This document shows positions 37,045 through 45,751 of a DNA stretch of 64,000 nt, piece after piece. The position numbers were made by a program, and so were the translations under genes. Position 1 is the first letter of the stretch; the number at the start of each line of letters is the position of its first letter. The notes under the pieces are model-generated. The model had not been told where the DNA came from. It saw only the letters and a program-made list of their open reading frames with translations, and made no database searches. This DNA comes from Pseudomonas cichorii (GTDB taxonomy: Bacteria > Pseudomonadota > Gammaproteobacteria > Pseudomonadales > Pseudomonadaceae), in NCBI RefSeq assembly GCF_018343775.1, contig NZ_CP074349.1, forward strand, positions 186,001 through 250,000. The letters are read 5' to 3'.

Positions 37045-38955
37045 ATGATTCGACTTCAAAGCCTTACCTTACAGCGTGGTCCGCAACGTCTGCTAGAAGA
37101 CGCCGAGCTGACCCTGCACGCCGGCCAGAAAGCCGGTCTGATCGGTGCCAATGGCGCCGGTAAATCCAGCCTCTTCGCCTTGCTGCGCGGTGAACTGACG
37201 CCTGACTCCGGCGACTGCCTGCTGCCTGCCGATTGGCGTATCGCCCACATGCGCCAGGAGGTCGATACCCTTGAGCGTCTGGGCGTTGACTACGTTCTGG
37301 ACGGCGACCTTCGCCTGCGCGAGGTTCAGCGTCAGCTCGCTGAAGCTGAAGCAGCCCAGGACGGTGCCGCCCAGGCGAGGCTGCATGCCGAACTCGACAG
37401 TGCCGATGGTTATACCGCTGATGCCCGCGCCCGCAAACTGCTGGCGGGCCTGGGGTTCACCAACGAGCAGATGGAACGTCAGGTCGGCAGTTTCTCCGGT
37501 GGCTGGCGGATGCGCCTGAACCTGGCTCAGGCCCTGATGTGTCCTTCGGACCTGTTGCTGCTCGATGAGCCGACCAACCACTTGGACCTGGACGCCATTC
37601 TGTGGCTGGAAGACTGGCTCAAAAGCTATCCCGGCACCTTGCTGCTGATTTCCCACGACCGTGACTTCCTGGATGCGGTGGTCGATCACATCGCTCATGT
37701 CGAGCAGCGCAAGATCACCCTCTATCGCGGTGGCTACAGCGCCTTCGAGCGCGCCCGTGCCGAACGTCTGGCCCAGCAGCAACAGGCCTACGAGAAGCAG
37801 CAGGCGCAACGTGCGCACATGGAAAAATACATTGCGCGCTTCAAGGCCCAGGCCACCAAGGCCCGTCAGGCACAGAGCCGGATCAAGGCCCTTGAGCGCA
37901 TGGAAGAGCTGTCCGCTGCCCATGTAGATTCGCCATTCAACTTCGTTTTCCGTGAGTCCGACAAAATCTCCAGCCCGTTGCTGGATCTGTCCGAAGCACG
38001 TCTGGGCTATGGCGAAAAGACCATCCTGGAGAAGGTCAAACTGCAACTGACGCCGGGTGCGCGCATCGGTCTGCTGGGGCCTAACGGCGCGGGTAAATCG
38101 ACCCTGATCAAAAACCTCGCGGGCGAACTTGAGCCTTTGGGCGGCCGTCTGGTACGGGGTGAAAACCTCACGGTTGGCTATTTTGCCCAGCATCAGCTCG
38201 ACTCCCTGGATGCCAAGGCCAACCCCTTGCTGCATCTGCAGCGTCTTGCGCCTACCGAGCGTGAGCAGACACTGCGCGATTTCCTGGGTGGTTTCGACTT
38301 CCGTGGTGCTCGTCTGGATGAGCCGGTGGTGAATTTCTCCGGCGGTGAAAAGGCGCGTCTGGCACTGGCCCTGATTGCCTGGGAAAAACCCAACCTGTTG
38401 CTGCTCGACGAACCGACCAACCACCTGGACCTGGAAATGCGCCTGGCGCTGACCATGGCCCTGCAGGAATTCAGTGGCGCGGTACTGGTGGTTTCCCACG
38501 ATCGGCATTTGCTTAAGAGCACCACCGATGATTTCCTGCTGGTCGCCGATGGCCGGGTTCAGGAATTCGATGGTGATCTGGACGACTACACGCGCTGGCT
38601 GGCTGATTACCGTTTGCGCAATGTGCCGGTCAGCAACACACCGGTCAACGCCGACAAGACCGACAAGAAAGCCCAGCGTCAGCAGGCGGCAGCCTTGCGT
38701 CAGCAACTGGCTCCGCACAAGCGCGAAGCCGACAAGCTGGAGCGTGAGCTGGGAACCCTGCATGAAAAACTGGCCAAGGTAGAAGAGGCCCTGGCCGACA
38801 GTACTAACTACGAGGCTGCCAACAAGGACAAGCTGCGCGATCTGCTGGCGGAACAGGCCAGGTTGAAGGCGCGGGAGTCCGAGCTGGAAGAGGCCTGGAT
38901 GGAGGCGTTGGAGCTGCTGGAATCAATGCAGGCCGAACTGGAAGCATTGTCGTAA
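37045..38955 (+). CDS. ABC-F family ATPase (YheS-like)
   Basis: A 636-residue soluble ABC-F protein with two ATPase domains. Domain 1 has Walker A GANGAGKSS, signature FSGGWRMRLNLA and LLLLDEPTNHLDLD; domain 2 has GPNGAGKSTLIKN, FSGGEKARLALA and a second LLLDEPTNHLDLE. The linker is charged and helical; the C-terminus is a coiled coil (HKREADKLERELGTLHEKLA). ABC-F proteins act on the ribosome; the layout and neighbours fit the YheS branch. The start at 37045 (MIRLQSLTL) is the family start. Confidence 0.92.
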   Translation: MIRLQSLTLQRGPQRLLEDAELTLHAGQKAGLIGANGAGKSSLFALLRGELTPDSGDCLLPADWRIAHMRQEVDTLERLGVDYVLDGDLRLREVQRQLAEAEAAQDGAAQARLHAELDSADGYTADARARKLLAGLGFTNEQMERQVGSFSGGWRMRLNLAQALMCPSDLLLLDEPTNHLDLDAILWLEDWLKSYPGTLLLISHDRDFLDAVVDHIAHVEQRKITLYRGGYSAFERARAERLAQQQQAYEKQQAQRAHMEKYIARFKAQATKARQAQSRIKALERMEELSAAHVDSPFNFVFRESDKISSPLLDLSEARLGYGEKTILEKVKLQLTPGARIGLLGPNGAGKSTLIKNLAGELEPLGGRLVRGENLTVGYFAQHQLDSLDAKANPLLHLQRLAPTEREQTLRDFLGGFDFRGARLDEPVVNFSGGEKARLALALIAWEKPNLLLLDEPTNHLDLEMRLALTMALQEFSGAVLVVSHDRHLLKSTTDDFLLVADGRVQEFDGDLDDYTRWLADYRLRNVPVSNTPVNADKTDKKAQRQQAAALRQQLAPHKREADKLERELGTLHEKLAKVEEALADSTNYEAANKDKLRDLLAEQARLKARESELEEAWMEALELLESMQAELEALS

Positions 38956-38971
38956 TTGAAGTGAGGGGCTG

Positions 38972-39565
38972 ATGGATTTTTTTGGGTTGACGCTGACGGC
39001 CTACTGGATCGAACCGCTCTGGCTGGGCGTGCAGATCCTGTTGATTCTGCTGGCGGGTTACGTATTGCAGCGGGTAATCGGCCGTTTTCTGACGGGCCTG
39101 GGCGAGCGTTATCCGCTGCCGCCGGAACTGCTGGTGCCGGTGCGTGGCGGTTTGCGCTGGTTGATCATGGGCAGCGCGTTTGTCGTTGTCCTGGGTCGGC
39201 TCGGCGTTTCTGCCACGGTACTGTGGACTGCGTTGTCGGGCTTTGTCGCGGTAGCCGCCGTTGCGTTCTTCGCGATGTGGAGTGTGCTGTCCAACCTGCT
39301 CTGCGCCATCCTGATCTTCACCATCGGCCCTTTCCGCATCGGCGATGTGGTTGAGCTGGTCGAAACACTCGACAAGCCCGGCGTCAAAGGCCGGGTCGTC
39401 GCCATCAACCTGATGTTCACCACCCTGATCGAAATGCCCGAGGCGGGTGGTGCGCTGGTGCAAGTGCCCAACAGTCAGTTCTTCCAGAAAGCGGTTCGCC
39501 GCTGGCGGGGCAGCGATATCGTCCCGCAGGTGATGATTGAGAAACCGATGGGCGAGCAGAAATAA
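38972..39565 (+). CDS. Small MscS-family mechanosensitive channel
   Basis: A 197-residue protein. Three hydrophobic segments (near 10-30, 60-80, 85-110) lead into the MscS pore and beta domain (VAAVAFFAMWSVLSNLLCAI, FRIGDVVELVETLDKPGVKG, VQVPNSQFFQ). It is shorter than E. coli MscS and lacks the large cytoplasmic cage, so the gating role is inferred. It starts 16 nt after the ABC-F gene. Confidence 0.88.
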   Translation: MDFFGLTLTAYWIEPLWLGVQILLILLAGYVLQRVIGRFLTGLGERYPLPPELLVPVRGGLRWLIMGSAFVVVLGRLGVSATVLWTALSGFVAVAAVAFFAMWSVLSNLLCAILIFTIGPFRIGDVVELVETLDKPGVKGRVVAINLMFTTLIEMPEAGGALVQVPNSQFFQKAVRRWRGSDIVPQVMIEKPMGEQK

Positions 39566-39631
39566 TTAGTCATCAATTGCATTACGCACTAAGTTAGCAG
39601 CTATCGGGCTTTACTGGACTTGAGGTGTTTG

Positions 39632-40264
39632 ATGGCGCTTGAAACATGGCTGGCTTTTTTTGCCGCCTGCTGGATTATCAGTCTGTCTCCGGGGGCTGGC
39701 GCGATTGCGTCGATGTCCTGTGGTTTGCAATACGGTTTCTGGCGCGGCTACTGGAATGCCCTGGGTTTGCAGATCGCGCTGGTGGCGCAGATCGCAATTG
39801 TCGCGGCGGGCCTGGGCGCGGTATTGAGTGCCTCCGAGCTGGCATTCAACCTGATCAAATGGTTTGGCGTGGCTTACCTGGTTTACCTGGGTATCAAGCA
39901 ATGGCGGGCGCTGCCTGGGGATCTGTCTGATGACTCGGCGACTCGTCCCATCGGCAAGCCGCTGAGCCTGGTATTGCGGGGCTTTCTGGTCAACATCAGC
40001 AACCCCAAGGCGCTGGTGTTCATGCTGGCGATTCTGCCGCAGTTTATCGACCCCGCCCAACCGCTGCTGGCTCAGTACGTGATTATTGCGGTGACCATGG
40101 TTGTTGTGGATTCGGTGGTCATGGCCGGTTACACCGGGCTTGCGTCCCGCGTGCTGCGCCTGTTGAAAACGCCGAAACAACAACGCCGCCTGAACCGCAC
40201 CTTCGCCAGCCTGTTTGTAGGGGCGGCGGGTTTCCTCGCCACCCTGCATCGCGGAACAGCATAA
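39632..40264 (+). CDS. LysE/RhtB-family amino-acid exporter
   Basis: A 210-residue, six-TM protein with the family N-terminus (LAFFAACWIISLSPGAGAIA), YLGIKQWRA and the NISNPKALVFMLAILPQFI motif. It should export amino acids such as homoserine or leucine; the substrate cannot be read from sequence. GAGG lies 6 nt before the ATG at 39632. Confidence 0.9.
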   Translation: MALETWLAFFAACWIISLSPGAGAIASMSCGLQYGFWRGYWNALGLQIALVAQIAIVAAGLGAVLSASELAFNLIKWFGVAYLVYLGIKQWRALPGDLSDDSATRPIGKPLSLVLRGFLVNISNPKALVFMLAILPQFIDPAQPLLAQYVIIAVTMVVVDSVVMAGYTGLASRVLRLLKTPKQQRRLNRTFASLFVGAAGFLATLHRGTA

Positions 40265-40283
40265 GCAGCAAGTTATAAGCAGT

Positions 40284-40317
40284 AAGCTTCAAGCTACAAG
40301 TCAAAAGCTTGAAGCTT
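40284..40317. repeat. Short dispersed hairpin (copy 2)
   Basis: AAGCTTCAAGCT, ten-base loop ACAAGTCAAA, AGCTTGAAGCTT: a perfect 12-bp stem between two convergent genes. The reverse complement shares CAAGCTTTTGACTTG with copy 1 near 20695. Confidence 0.75.
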
Positions 40318-40334
40318 GACGCTGTGCCCCACCG

Positions 40335-41075
40335 TTAGCGCAAAATCCGGGGCGCTTCGTCTCTCGGCAAGTTCTGCTGGATGGGCTGGCCGGTGTATTC
40401 CACTTCCCCACGCAATTGCTCACGCAACTGACGCGCCACGTCGACGCCGATCGACTTTGAGGCATCGCGCACCACGCGACCCCGGTTCATGGAAATCTTT
40501 ACGTCCCGGCTGTTGACCAGCTTGGTGTCCTGGCTTTCGCCCATGGCGGTAAAGGCCGAGGTGATTTCGTAGGTGCGGGTGTTGATCAGGCTGAAATCAC
40601 CGACCACCGTCAGCCCCATAATGGCCGAGTAGCTATTGGTGTTGGCAATTTCGCCCACGTCCTGGCGAAAGTCGATGTCCGACAGTGCGCCGAACAATAC
40701 GTAATCAGCACCTTTGAAGTGCCCGCTCTTGATGCGTGCGATGACGTCGTAGACATCTTCTTTCGAGCCGGTCTTGTAAGGCGTGCCCTGCACCAGCTGG
40801 AACAGCCCGGACTTCAGGATCTCGCCCTTGATGTCACCACTGAATTTCTGCAGCTCGCTCTGTTCGATGTAGCTGGTACGGGACTCGTATTCTTCATAGC
40901 TCGACGAGCCGCTTTCGCTGTAGTAGTTGGCTCGCATGTCGCTTTTCGCCGAAACGGTGTGGATGTATTGCTCCACACGTTCCTGATAGGCCATGCCTGT
41001 CACGGCGATCTTTGGGGCTGCCTGAACCGAGAAGGCGCAGGCCATGCCGATAATGCCAATCCATGCACGCATCAC
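40335..41075 (-). CDS. LpoB/CsgG-like periplasmic protein
   Basis: A 246-residue protein with a signal peptide (RAWIGIIGMACAFSVQA) and a CsgG/LpoB-like domain (GDIKGEILKSGLFQLVQGTP, YVLFGALSDIDF, TRTYEITSAFTAMGE). It has no lipobox Cys, unlike the upstream paralogue, so it is probably soluble in the periplasm. The GTG at 41075 has GGAG 6 nt upstream; the adjoining ATG at 41072 is an alternative. It abuts the lpoB-like stop exactly. Last gene of a four-gene minus-strand operon. Confidence 0.8.
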   Translation of the reverse strand: MMRAWIGIIGMACAFSVQAAPKIAVTGMAYQERVEQYIHTVSAKSDMRANYYSESGSSSYEEYESRTSYIEQSELQKFSGDIKGEILKSGLFQLVQGTPYKTGSKEDVYDVIARIKSGHFKGADYVLFGALSDIDFRQDVGEIANTNSYSAIMGLTVVGDFSLINTRTYEITSAFTAMGESQDTKLVNSRDVKISMNRGRVVRDASKSIGVDVARQLREQLRGEVEYTGQPIQQNLPRDEAPRILR

Positions 41076-41666
41076 TCAGCGCTCCGTGGTCTTGCGGATT
41101 TCTTTTTCGTCCATCCACTCTGCCAGGCCGCTTTCGACATCGATCAGTTGCAGGCTGAATTTGTAGAAGACGTCCTTGTAATCCTCACTGCGCTTGACGA
41201 TGGAACTGATCGAGCCTTCCAGGCGGTATTTGGCGGCGACCATGTTGCCGGTTTTGGCGACAGTGCTCTGCTTGTACAGACCGCTCTGGTTCTGCAACTT
41301 GAGCTGGTCGACCTGGCTCTGCATTTCAGTGTTGTCGCTGGCGAAACGGGCTACGCCGCTCTTCATCAACTGGGTCTTGATGGTGGTGGTGATTTCGCGA
41401 GTGTCGATGTACTCGCTGGTCTTGTTCTTCACATCGTAGACCTGAACCACCGGGCGGCCTTGCAGGATGCCGGACTGTGCCAGTGAGCGGGTCATGCTCT
41501 CGGCGATCATCTGCAGGTCGGTGGAGCCGAATTCGTTGGTAATCGTTTCGACTGCCTTGGTATCGCCATAACTGATGTTCTTGCTGCCAAGAACCGGAGA
41601 GTTATTGGCGCAGCCGCTGGTCAGCAGGGCGAGGGCGGCGATGGAGCAAAGACGTGTAAACAGCAT
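41076..41666 (-). CDS. LpoB-like outer-membrane lipoprotein
   Basis: A 196-residue lipoprotein: lipobox LLTSGC (Cys at residue 18), then an LpoB-type domain (LQMIAESMTRSLAQSGILQG, VVQVYDVKNKTSEYIDTREI, AAKYRLEGSISSIVKRSEDY). E. coli LpoB spans the periplasm to activate PBP1b. The fit to the family is good; binding to a PBP is not shown here. The start is placed at 41666, where the signal peptide begins. Confidence 0.85.
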   Translation of the reverse strand: MLFTRLCSIAALALLTSGCANNSPVLGSKNISYGDTKAVETITNEFGSTDLQMIAESMTRSLAQSGILQGRPVVQVYDVKNKTSEYIDTREITTTIKTQLMKSGVARFASDNTEMQSQVDQLKLQNQSGLYKQSTVAKTGNMVAAKYRLEGSISSIVKRSEDYKDVFYKFSLQLIDVESGLAEWMDEKEIRKTTER

Positions 41667-41701
41667 GTGTGGACTCTTCTGTGAGCGTAACTGGGCGTGG
41701 A

Positions 41702-42073
41702 TCAAGGCGTGTTGATTTCAAGGCGGAAATCGGTTGCCCGCGGATTGGGTGCGATAGCCGGCAGCGTGGTGCTTTGCGAGCCATAGATCATCAGGCTTTT
41801 CCAGGTTTCTTCGTCTGCCACAGGAAAACCATCGTTACCCAGCCACGCGAAGCGGTAGTACATCGTCTTGTTGCGGCTGCTGGTGTTGGTCAACTGAGCT
41901 TTGACGGTCAGGAAGCCATTTTCCCGAGCCACGCGCATGGCGCCGACTTCGATGTTTTTGACGTCGCCAAGCGCCACCACTTTACTGGCCGCGCTGCCCG
42001 GAGCCGGAGGTGGCGGGGTTGCGCAGCCTGCGAGCAGGGCCAGCGCCAGTGCGCCGAAAATCTTGATACGCAT
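41702..42073 (-). CDS. YcfL-family (DUF1425) lipoprotein
   Basis: A 123-residue lipoprotein: signal peptide with lipobox LLAGC, a short Pro-rich linker (ATPPPPAPGSAA), then a DUF1425 beta-domain (GFLTVKAQLTNTSSRNKTMY, YRFAWLGNDGFPVAD). In E. coli ycfL precedes lpoB (ycfM), and the order is the same here. Role unknown. Confidence 0.85.
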   Translation of the reverse strand: MRIKIFGALALALLAGCATPPPPAPGSAASKVVALGDVKNIEVGAMRVARENGFLTVKAQLTNTSSRNKTMYYRFAWLGNDGFPVADEETWKSLMIYGSQSTTLPAIAPNPRATDFRLEINTP

Positions 42074-42086
42074 GGGGTATCTCCGT

Positions 42087-43481
42087 TCAGGGTTGTTTGA
42101 CGGCAAGGGCTTGCGGGACATTCACGGGCGTGACCTGTGCCGCGAGGCCATTGGTGAATACCTGATTGCCCAGGGCGCGCAGGGTGACGACCTGATAGCG
42201 CTGATCGACCTTGACCTGCACATGCGTGCCGCCCAGCGTGCCCGGCAATACCACCTGATGCATGCCCGGCGTCAGACGCAGTCGTGCCACCAGTGTATTG
42301 TCCGGCAGGGTTCGCCAGGTGCGGGTGTCGGCACCTTCGGTAATGGCCGAAGCGATACCGACTGCCAGACCGGCCAGCGGGTTGACGTCGTTGAGCTGCT
42401 TCTGCGCAACGCCACGGGTAATGGCGCGCAGCGTGGTGCGCACGATGATGCCCGGCATGTCGTCGCGCAGGGCGCGGCGCGACATGTCAGTGGTGCTGTT
42501 GAGCAGCGTCAGGTTGAGCGGCTGGCCGTCCAGGGTGATCTGGCTGACGATCGGGGTGCTGGTATCCGGCTTGATCACCGGGAATGACAGCGGTGTGATG
42601 ACCAGATTTCCGCTGATCGGCAATGGCAGCGGGATATTTACCGAATCACGGGCCGGAGCAAAACCGCTCTGGACCACGATCAGTACTTCGCTGCTGCCAT
42701 CCTTGCTGGCAGCAGCGTCGAGATCGGCCAGGGATTTTTCCAGCAACGGAGTGTTGGGGCGCAGTTCTGCGGCCTTGCGATAGCCCGGCGCGGCGAGGTC
42801 TTTCTCTCCCAGGGCTTCGTAGACGAAACCTGCCAGATAATGGCTGAACGCACTTTGGTAGCTGTTCTTCAGGCCAACGACCTCGGGCGCGTCCAGTGAT
42901 TCGACCGGGTAGCCCTTGAGGTCCTTGAACTGGTTTTTCACGCCTTTGCTTTCGGCTTCCTGCTCGCTCTTGAAGTATTCCTTGTCGCGCAGGTTGGCGA
43001 TCACGGCTTCACGTTCGTGGGTCTTCTTGATTTCGGTACGGGCACCGTCGAAATCGTTCTGGCCCAGCAGATTGAGTGCCATCTGGGTGGTCAGCATGAC
43101 TTTTTCATAGTCATAGCCTTCGTAGCGACGCACCTTGTCGTTGATCAGGAAGCTGCCGAACTGGGCGAGGTATTTTTCGGTATCGAACTTGACTGCCTCT
43201 TCCCACTTGAATACCACCTGATCGGCCGTGCGCCAGGCCGCCTGACTGCCGGCGAAATCACCCTTGGAGCGCAGCAGTTCGCCTTTCTCGAAGTAATAGA
43301 GCAGGTCTTTGTTTTCGCCAGTGTTGTTCTTTTCCAGTGTACCGAGGGCGGCATCGACATTGCCGCTGGCCAGTTGCTGGTTGGTTTCCTTCAATTCGGA
43401 GTCATAGCTACGGAAGACGGAGCACCCTGTCAGCAGAATAGAGGCGACCAGCGCAGATGCGGTCAGAAAACGGGAGGGCAT
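42087..43481 (-). CDS. COG3014-type TPR lipoprotein
   Basis: A 464-residue lipoprotein with lipobox SILLTGC, TPR-like helices (residues ~25-250, for example ASGNVDAALGTLEKNNTGEN and YLAGFVYEALGEKDLAAPGY) and a C-terminal beta-rich domain (GTHVQVKVDQRYQVVTLRAL). I recognise the COG3014 group; the function is unknown, and it commonly heads an operon with ycfL and lpoB-like genes. The ATG at 43481 was chosen with GGAA 7 nt upstream; an ATG at 43493 would add four residues. Confidence 0.82.
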   Translation of the reverse strand: MPSRFLTASALVASILLTGCSVFRSYDSELKETNQQLASGNVDAALGTLEKNNTGENKDLLYYFEKGELLRSKGDFAGSQAAWRTADQVVFKWEEAVKFDTEKYLAQFGSFLINDKVRRYEGYDYEKVMLTTQMALNLLGQNDFDGARTEIKKTHEREAVIANLRDKEYFKSEQEAESKGVKNQFKDLKGYPVESLDAPEVVGLKNSYQSAFSHYLAGFVYEALGEKDLAAPGYRKAAELRPNTPLLEKSLADLDAAASKDGSSEVLIVVQSGFAPARDSVNIPLPLPISGNLVITPLSFPVIKPDTSTPIVSQITLDGQPLNLTLLNSTTDMSRRALRDDMPGIIVRTTLRAITRGVAQKQLNDVNPLAGLAVGIASAITEGADTRTWRTLPDNTLVARLRLTPGMHQVVLPGTLGGTHVQVKVDQRYQVVTLRALGNQVFTNGLAAQVTPVNVPQALAVKQP

Positions 43482-43818
43482 GGTGATTTCCATTCTGTAG
43501 CCGAAGGCGGCTACGTAAGTCCATTTGGACAAGCAGCAAAGTGCTGCATGAGTATGTGTCTCTTCCATCTGCTGGAAAAAGCCGTGGGATTATAGGTCGG
43601 GTTTTCAGGCTGGCAATGGCATTTTGATGCTATTTGGCGCGATTGCTTTTGGCTGTCTGCAATCGACACTATTCGTGCAGGGGAACGGCCTTCGGAGCCG
43701 TAATCGCGCTGTATCGGGTTTTTAGTAATGTTTTGTCACAAATATCGGGGTCGAGTATTGAGTCGAGGCAGATGGAAAGGAACAATGCAGCGCATTGAAT
43801 TTCTGTCGAGATCGATCC
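43482..43818. other. Divergent intergenic region, 337 nt
   Basis: Holds the minus-strand promoter listed below for the COG3014-led operon. Toward the FTR1 gene I see AGGAAC-type sequence but no convincing Fur box; no gene was found. Confidence 0.6.
43589..43616 (-). promoter_or_regulatory. Sigma-70 promoter of the COG3014-ycfL-lpoB operon
   Basis: On the minus strand, TTGCCA (5/6 of TTGACA), a 16-nt spacer and a perfect TATAAT. Transcription would start ~100 nt before the ATG at 43481. Confidence 0.7.
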
Positions 43819-45693
43819 ATGCCTCTGCATTCCCGTTTCATGGCCTGGCTGCTGGTGCCGCTGCTTGCGCTATGCAGCTTCGGCCTGCTGGCCGACCCCG
43901 TCGATGGCGCTGCCCAGGCGTTGCATCTGCTGGACTATATAGGTGCTGACTACCCGAGCACCGTAGCTGACGGCAAGGTCGTCGATGAAGCCGAATACCG
44001 GGAGCAGGTCGAGTTTCTCGACGCATTGCAGGGCCTGATTGTTGCCTTGCCGCAGCGTGCCGAGCGCGATGCGTTGGAGCAGGGTGTTGCAGCCCTGAAA
44101 GACGCGGTGAGCAAACGTGAGGATGGCGCGCTTGTCGCTCGTCAGGCCCGGCAATTGGGGGCACGCCTGGCCGTCGCCTATGAAGTCAGCCAGGCACCGA
44201 TCATTACACCTGACCCTGCTCGCGGTGCGCCGCTGTATGCGCAGAACTGCTCGGTCTGCCATGGCGACACCGGTGCCGGCGATGGCCCGGCCGGCATTGG
44301 CCTGACACCTGCGCCTGCCAATTTGCGCGATGCAGCCCGGCTGGATCGCCTGAGTCTTTACGATATCTACAACACCTTGGGACTGGGGATTACCGGCACC
44401 GATATGCCCGCGTTTGCCGATCAACTGGATGATCGCCAGCGCTGGGATATCGCGACCTACATTGCCGGTTTCAGTGCTCAGCCGGTGAGCGCGCCCGCCA
44501 AGACCTTCAATCTGGCGGATCTGGCGCGTCAGACGCCAGCGGAGGTCAATGCCGCCGAAGGCTTTGAAGCCGCCGCGACATTCCGTGCCCAGCGTGCGCA
44601 ACCGCCGCAGGTCCAGCGCGGCCCGGCGCAACTGCTCGATTACACCAGTACCACTCTGGACAAGAGCCTGGCGGCGTATAGCGCGGGGGATCATGAACAG
44701 GCTTACGACCTGTCGGTTGCAGCTTATCTGGAAGGTTTTGAACTGGTCGAAAGCTCGCTGGATAACGTCGACGCTAACGTGCGCAAGGACACCGAAAAAG
44801 CCCTGATGGCTTACCGGCAGTCATTGCAGGACGGTCTGCCGCTGGCTCAGGCGGCGCAGAAGCTGGAGGCCGCCAAGGCCAGACTCAAGGAGTCCGCAGC
44901 CCTGCTGGGCAACGATGGCCTGAGCGTTTCCCTGAGCTACATCTCCGGCCTTCTGATTCTGCTGCGTGAAGGTCTGGAAGCGATTCTGGTACTGGCAGCG
45001 ATCCTGGCGTTCCTGCGCAACACCGGCCAGCAGTCTGCCGTTCGCAGCGTCAACGCGGGTTGGGGCCTGGCGCTGCTGGCTGGCTTGGCGACATGGGCGT
45101 TGGCGGCTTACGTCATCGATGTCAGCGGCGCGCAACGTGAACTGCTGGAAGGCGCGACGGCGCTGTTCGCCAGCGTCATGGTGCTGTGGCTCGGGGTCTG
45201 GATGCATGATCGTCGTCATGCCGATGCCTGGCAGGATTATGTGAAGAGCAGCCTGGTCGGTGGCGGCGGACGTTTTGGTTTTGCTGTGCTGGCGTTCTTC
45301 TCGGTCTATCGAGAGCTGTTCGAGGTCATTCTGTTCTACGAAACCCTGTGGCTACAGGCAGGACCTGCGGGGCACAACGCGGTATTGGCCGGTGGTGCCA
45401 CTGCGCTGGTGCTGTTGGTCGGCCTGGCGTGGGTGATCTTGCGCGGTTCGGCAAAACTGCCGTTGTCGTTGTTCTTCGGGATCAACGCAGCGCTGCTGTG
45501 TGCATTGTCGGTGGTGTTCGCCGGGCATGGCGTCAAGGCATTGCAGGAAGCGGGCATCTTCGGCACACGCCCGGTGCCGTTCTTCGAGTTCGACTGGCTG
45601 GGCATTCACGCCGATGCGTATTCGTTGGGGGCGCAGGCGGTTGCGCTGCTGGCGATTGCGGTGTTGTACGGACGTAGCCGGTTCAGGGCTTGA
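43819..45693 (+). CDS. Cytochrome c-FTR1 iron permease fusion
   Basis: A 624-residue protein. After a signal peptide, an N-terminal periplasmic helical region is followed by a cytochrome c domain with the haem site Cys144-Cys147-His148 (NCSVCHGD). Another helical periplasmic part leads to the C-terminal FTR1 permease with about seven membrane segments, including the iron-binding REGLEA (near 383) and YRELFE (near 496) motifs. FTR1 moves oxidised ferric iron inward; the fused cytochrome may oxidise Fe(II) (inference). The start at 43819 was placed before the hydrophobic signal. Confidence 0.9.
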   Translation: MPLHSRFMAWLLVPLLALCSFGLLADPVDGAAQALHLLDYIGADYPSTVADGKVVDEAEYREQVEFLDALQGLIVALPQRAERDALEQGVAALKDAVSKREDGALVARQARQLGARLAVAYEVSQAPIITPDPARGAPLYAQNCSVCHGDTGAGDGPAGIGLTPAPANLRDAARLDRLSLYDIYNTLGLGITGTDMPAFADQLDDRQRWDIATYIAGFSAQPVSAPAKTFNLADLARQTPAEVNAAEGFEAAATFRAQRAQPPQVQRGPAQLLDYTSTTLDKSLAAYSAGDHEQAYDLSVAAYLEGFELVESSLDNVDANVRKDTEKALMAYRQSLQDGLPLAQAAQKLEAAKARLKESAALLGNDGLSVSLSYISGLLILLREGLEAILVLAAILAFLRNTGQQSAVRSVNAGWGLALLAGLATWALAAYVIDVSGAQRELLEGATALFASVMVLWLGVWMHDRRHADAWQDYVKSSLVGGGGRFGFAVLAFFSVYRELFEVILFYETLWLQAGPAGHNAVLAGGATALVLLVGLAWVILRGSAKLPLSLFFGINAALLCALSVVFAGHGVKALQEAGIFGTRPVPFFEFDWLGIHADAYSLGAQAVALLAIAVLYGRSRFRA

Positions 45694-45700
45694 TGGCGGT

Positions 45701-45745
45701 TCGCGAATGAGTTCGCTCCTACCGTAGGAGCGAACTCATTCGCGA
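45701..45745. repeat. REP-like perfect palindrome
   Basis: A 21-bp arm beginning TCGCGAATGAGTTCGCTCCT and its exact inverted copy, separated by only CCG. It lies between convergent FTR1 and DedA genes and could also end transcription. Confidence 0.85.
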
Positions 45746-45751
45746 AGGGGA

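Noticed and set aside
43620..43818. Search for a Fur box upstream of the FTR1 fusion
   Set aside because: No GATAATGATAATCATTATC-like sequence was seen, so iron control is not claimed.
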